A stretch of DNA of 64,000 bases from Selaginella tamariscina (lineage: Eukaryota; Streptophyta; Lycopodiopsida; Selaginellales; Selaginellaceae), in NCBI GenBank assembly GCA_003024785.1, contig PUQB01000276.1:62001-126000 (forward strand), written 5' to 3'. Both the position numbers and the translations under genes were made by a program. Positions within the stretch are counted from its first letter, which is position 1. The number at the start of each line of letters is the position of its first letter. A model generated the notes under the pieces. It was not told where the DNA came from. It searched no databases and was given only the letters and a program-made list of their open reading frames with translations. This document shows positions 60,418 through 64,000 of this stretch, one piece after another.

Positions 60418-60811
60418 AAAGATTAAATACAAGAGATAGAAATGCAAATGAGGGAATGAATACAAAGGGTCTGTGTGAAGGGCTTTATATACAAGTAGCA
60501 GGGCATGCATAAGACAAGTGTGTGGAAAACACAATAGAAGCTGACCAGTAGTTTTAGAAAAGGAAATAATAAAGTCCAATATATAATGTGAAACCATATA
60601 TTTTAGGAATAGAACCGGTCTCATTCAACTTAGGCGGAAGAACGTTTGGAGCACCACTCCTCAGTCAAAGCTGACTCAAGAAAGAATATTCCATAGAAAT
60701 GCCACGTGGCGAAGCGTTGGCGCGAGAAGCCACGAAGTCGCGCTATAATTCGAGTTTTGAAAGGCAAAGGGGCGGCGGAAAGGGTATTAGGGCGTGAAAA
60801 GGGAATATGCC
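60418..60811. promoter_or_regulatory. Divergent PR-10 / BTB promoter with G-box and W-box
   Basis: The 394-bp region between two outward-facing start codons. GCCACGTGGC at 60701-60710 is a perfect 10-bp palindromic G-box. AGTCAA at 60663-60668 is TTGACT (W-box core) on the PR-10 strand, 246 bp upstream of its ATG. A bidirectional promoter is plausible but unproven. Confidence 0.55.
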
Positions 60812-62137
60812 GCGGGTGGAGTGCCTTCTATGCAAGAGGCTGCTGTCCGGCTACGATTCCGCTCATACGCGGTGGAGTTTGCATATTGTGATAGGTGCCA
60901 TAGAGGGCGCATACACAGGCTGGAGTCCCTGGTCGGGAGCTTACAGGCCGCCCAGCAGAGGTTGCGGGACGAAGAGAGGCGTTTGCAGGCTGTTGCGAGG
61001 CAGGCCGACTTCTTGCGGGCTTGGGATCAAGATACACTCGATTTGCCACTCAGATGTCACTCTTAAGGCACCGATGGCCCCGATGTGTGCGCCCACAAAG
61101 CTGTTCTGGTACGTATGCATCTCTTGCCTGTATATATAGCTTACAGTAGGAACAGCTCACAGACAGCCTTGAGAAACGAGCCATTTTATATAGAACGCAC
61201 ACACATACACACGCTCTTGCTGTGTGCATACATATATAGATAGCTGGTGGAACTTGTACCATCATGTATAACACACACACACCCAAGTGTATGCAAGACA
61301 TGCTGTTACCTGGTTGTTTGATTGTATTATATATATTAGACACTATACAGTATAGTACAGTAAAGCCACTCGTAGAAATGTTATTATGCATTATACATTG
61401 TGTTTGTAAGTTCATAATCTTTCACTGGCCAAGTTGACTTGGTTGTTTGTTTACGATCATACATACGTATCACATGGTTGTTTCCCCATTTTATATAAGT
61501 AAATATACTTAGCAGCCTGAAACTTGTGTAAATCAACCAACTCTATTGCCCTATTGTTTATGAGGTCTCATACGGGGAGAGCAGCCTTGCCTTTGCCTTT
61601 AGTTTTATTTCCCAGAGGACAGTCTCACATGTTGGAACATAGCATGTGACATTGTGGTTTCTCTGTCTCTCTGTAGGCAGGGAAGTCGCCCGTATTTAAG
61701 GCAATGTTTAGTGCACAAATGAAAGAAGCCCAGAGCGGGGTCGTCAGAATAGACGACTTCTCCCACGAGGTATTGGAAGCGTTTGTACGCTTCTTCTACA
61801 CAGCCACAGTTTGCCCCGAAGTATTGAAGAAACATGCAGCCTCTCTCTTCTGTGCTGCAGAGAAAACGGCGTGAAGCTGCTCAAGGCCGTGTGCGAGGAG
61901 TTCCTCGTCAGCAACGTCTCCAGAGAGAATGCCATAAACCTTCTCGACTTGGCCAGGAAGTACGACTCGGAGACTGTAAAGGATGCCGTGCTTCGTACCG
62001 CCTCCATGGATATGCAGGTTTTGCCCTCCTTTGGGGACTACAGTATGTACGTTGAGAAGGATCCCAAGCTTCTCGTTGAGCTCTATGAGGGGCTTGTCAA
62101 GAGAATGTCACGGAAAAAAGCCGTGTTCCTCAGGTAG
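60812..62137 (+). CDS. BTB/POZ domain protein (At4g08455-like), 2-3 exons, frame breaks
   Basis: Probable substrate adaptor for CUL3 ubiquitin ligases. It starts MPRVECLLCKRLLSGYD; after a frame shift near 60870 a Cys-containing segment (FAYCDRCHRGRIHRLE) and a short coiled coil (SLQAAQQRLRDEERRLQAV) follow. The BTB domain spans the intron (61109-61676): exon 1 ends DVCAHKAVL in a shifted frame, and exon 2 (61677 onward) reads AGKSPVFKAMFSAQMKEAQS, VRIDDFSHEVLEAFVRFFYT, then after a one-base loss near 61866 NGVKLLKAVCEEFLVSNVS. It ends with YVEKDPKLLVELYEGLVKR, as in the Arabidopsis family member. The TAG at 62135-62137 may instead be part of a splice donor (CAG|GTAG) to a small third exon near 62210. 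Confidence 0.8.
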
Positions 62138-62696
62138 TTGTATGCTAACCGATATGTGTGTGTGTGTGTGGAGAGAGATCAGCATGCTGATATTCAAACT
62201 GTTACAGATGATGGTCAAGGGGATTCATCAAGAGCGAAGCTAGCTGCCATACACAGAGACGAGGAAGGAGTTCCCTCAAACTAAGGAGTAGAAATTATAT
62301 TTAGTTTGCGTATAAGCTTTACAAGTTTTTGTTAATCTTGATTAATGCAACTCACATCATAGAGTTAAATATTTTAAATATGTAAACTTAAATTTTTGTT
62401 AATTAAAAATGATAAATTAGTATTTTAAACATCATTATTTACTGAGAAACATCAATCATAACTGGATATTTCGGTAAAGTGATGTGGACCCACGCGATTT
62501 TAGCAACACCCAACCTAAATTTTCCATTTCTTATAATACATTGTATTGAGAGACTTAGAAATTTAAAGCCCTGTCATTCATATGAGGCACGAAAGCGTTA
62601 TCCAATCGAAACCCGCCACGTGCCAACCATATCTCTTAGGGATCATCGGGCATTTCTAGGGTTCTTAGTGTTTCTTGCTCGAATTGAGGGAGGTTC
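62138..62696. promoter_or_regulatory. CP12 upstream region with G-box
   Basis: CACGTG at 62617-62622 (in CCGCCACGTGCC) lies about 75 bp before the CP12 ATG, and CCAAT is at 62601-62605. This arrangement is common in light-regulated photosynthesis genes. The left part is AT-rich, with no gene seen. Confidence 0.5.
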
Positions 62697-63068
62697 ATGG
62701 CGTCGATTGCATCTGCAACACTGGGCGCCTGTCCAATTCACGAGGGTTTCTTTGCCCAGGATTGGATTGGCTCGTCCAGTGAGTGTGAGGATGAGTGGGC
62801 GGAGCAGAATGGTGGTGGCATTCGCCAATCCGATTGACGAGAAGGTCGAGAAGAGCATTGCGGAGGCAAAAGAGACGTGCGCGGAGAATCCAGAGACTGG
62901 GGAATGCGCGGCAGCGTGGGACGAGGTGGAGGAGTTGAGTGCAGAGGCCGCCCACCAGAGGGACAAACTAAAGGGCAGTTGGATCCTCTGGAGGCATTCT
63001 GTAAGGAGAATCCGGAGACAGATGAATGCAGAGTGTATGAGGATGAGGTAGCCTTAAACTTCGTTTAA
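62697..63068 (+). CDS. CP12: CP12, chloroplast Calvin-cycle regulator (two one-base frame breaks)
   Basis: Intrinsically disordered redox switch of the chloroplast stroma that ties GAPDH and phosphoribulokinase into an inactive complex in the dark. It starts MASIASATLG (ATG 62697), then after one missing base near 62728 a Ser/Arg-rich transit peptide (FTRVSLPRIGLARPVSVRMS). The mature part has EKVEKSIAEAKETCAENPET, then GECAAAWDEVEELSAEAAHQ and, after a second missing base near 62980, DPLEAFCKENPETDECRVYED. Both cysteine pairs (CAENPETGEC and CKENPETDEC) and the AWDEVEELS core are present. A short extension (EVALNFV) follows the usual end. It appears complete and intronless. Confidence 0.92.
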
Positions 63069-63395
63069 GAAATTCTATATCCATAAGCAATCGTTATATT
63101 GGTTCATTCAGACATCGGCAATGTAAATTGTTCCTTTAACTAGTTATAAACCATTCATATGTAAATAATGCATGTCTTAACTACTTAAATATACTATATC
63201 ACTACAGGAATGGGACTTTTGATTTTTTTTTTAAAGGTTAAAATTTAATTAAATTATTATGTTATTAATAATGACCTCACTATAAATATAATATAAATGT
63301 TTATATATTTGTACAAATGAGATTTTCCATTTAGAACATACACATGTATAACAATGTAGTGTATTTCTAAATATATAGATTTTATGTACTACGTA
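63069..63395. other. AT-rich spacer right of CP12
   Basis: Strongly AT-rich, no gene recognised. GTATAAG just before 63400 could be the splice acceptor of the proline-rich exon that follows. Confidence 0.5.
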
Positions 63396-63399
63396 TAAG

Positions 63400-64000
63400 G
63401 ACACCACCAACACCGCCATGGCCACCACCACCATCTCCCTCTATAATCCCAGTTCCATTCCCACCTAAAACTCCAAGCGCAACTCCATCTAAACCTGTAC
63501 CATCTCCTGTATCATCCCCACGTTCTGCCCCATTAAAACCCATAGCATCTCCAGCTCCATCAAAACCCATACCATCTCGGTTACACCCATGTTTAACTCC
63601 AGCTCCAGCTCTATCCAAACCCATACCATCTCCACGTCTGACTCTCCATCCAAATCTATACATCTCCACGCCCAGCTCCATCCAGACTCATTCCATCTTC
63701 ACGTATATCCCTGGCTCCATCCAAACTTATACAATCTCCACGTACATCCCCAGCTCCAGCTCCACGTAAATCCCCAGCTCTAGCTCCATCTAAACTTACA
63801 CTACGTCTGTCCCCGGCTCCAGCTCCATCTCCACGTACATCCCAGCTCCATCTAAATCTGCACCATCTTCACATACATCCCCAGCTCCAGCTCCGGTTAA
63901 ACTTGTATCACCAATTTCATCTCCACGAAGAGTTACACACCCCCGTCTCCACCAAAGCCAGCTAACTTAAACGATTTACTTGCTACCACTGGATACTCCT
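63400..64000 (+). CDS. Proline-rich, arabinogalactan/extensin-like coding stretch (partial)
   Basis: The plus strand reads PPTPPWPPPPSPSIIPVPFP, then APSKPIPS/SPAPAP-type words through several one-base frame changes to SYTPPSPPKPANLNDLLATT at the right edge. Repeated Ser-Pro and Ala-Pro pairs are typical glycosylation modules of cell-wall arabinogalactan or extensin-like proteins. There is no ATG; the stretch follows an AAG acceptor-like site, so it is probably an internal exon. At DNA level it is an imperfect minisatellite built on CCAGCTCCATCTAAACC. The final ANLNDLLATTGYS could be the start of a fasciclin domain, but the window ends. The apparent glycine-rich minus-strand ORF at 63382-63681 is its antisense. 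Confidence 0.55.

Noticed and set aside
60828..61049. Minus-strand ORF over the BTB first exon
   Set aside because: Antisense of the coiled-coil coding stretch; the plus-strand gene explains the region.
63382..63681. Glycine-rich minus-strand ORF
   Set aside because: Antisense of the proline-rich plus-strand stretch, which has better repeat periodicity and a plausible splice acceptor.

Overview
The window looks like nuclear DNA of a land plant. It holds spliced genes with canonical GT..AG introns, plant-only families (STOP1-type zinc finger, chloroplast CP12, G-type lectin receptor kinase, PR-10/Bet v 1, plant serine decarboxylase) and TTTAGGG-type telomere-like motifs. Many exons are very small and the introns are short and packed with CA/GT, GA/CT and TA microsatellites. 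Together with how diverged the proteins look, this suggests a non-seed plant (bryophyte or lycophyte); that placement is inference and rests on remembered family sequences.

Layout. Positions 1-24107 are three tandem copies of a unit of about 7.5-8.5 kb (about 1-7999, 8000-15552, 15553-24107). Each unit carries a minus-strand lectin receptor-kinase copy with broken frames and, beyond it, the last six exons of an ABCF3 (GCN20-type) ABC-ATPase gene. Only the third unit runs into the complete 18-exon ABCF3 gene (22983-26652). Units 1 and 3 also share a degenerate Copia polyprotein relic that unit 2 lacks. UTP25 (26749-30471, 22 exons, small-subunit processome) lies 97 bp upstream of ABCF3 on the same strand. 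STOP1 (31020-32249, one uninterrupted reading frame) follows. Positions 33358-33776 are a MITE-like inverted-repeat element. Positions 33923-50625 are a three-level nest of Ty3/Gypsy LTR retrotransposons, each with a recognisable 5-bp target-site duplication: an old minus-strand element (GTTAA), a plus-strand chromovirus inside it (GTTTC), and a young minus-strand chromovirus inside that (CATTC).

The right part is gene-dense: APC5 (51240-56766, 24 exons, plus), serine decarboxylase (57159-58937, plus), a PR-10/Bet v 1 gene (59780-60417, minus) divergent from a BTB/POZ gene (60812-62137, plus), CP12 (62697-63068, plus), and the start of a proline-rich, arabinogalactan-like coding stretch running off the right edge.

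The genes do not form one pathway. UTP25 (18S rRNA maturation) and ABCF3 (translation-linked ATPase) are adjacent, and both carry telomere-box motifs near the start codon, as APC5 does. Serine decarboxylase, CP12 and the PR-10/BTB pair each have a CACGTG G-box upstream. Almost every gene, including presumably essential single-copy ones, contains isolated one-base losses, often in homopolymers. I read these as probable consensus errors in the sequence, so frame breaks should not be taken at face value. I saw no tRNA, rRNA or CRISPR array, and nothing that clearly amounts to a new system. The most noteworthy structures are the triplicated receptor-kinase/ABCF3 unit, the triple LTR nest, and several tandem repeats that carry an internal palindrome in every unit.
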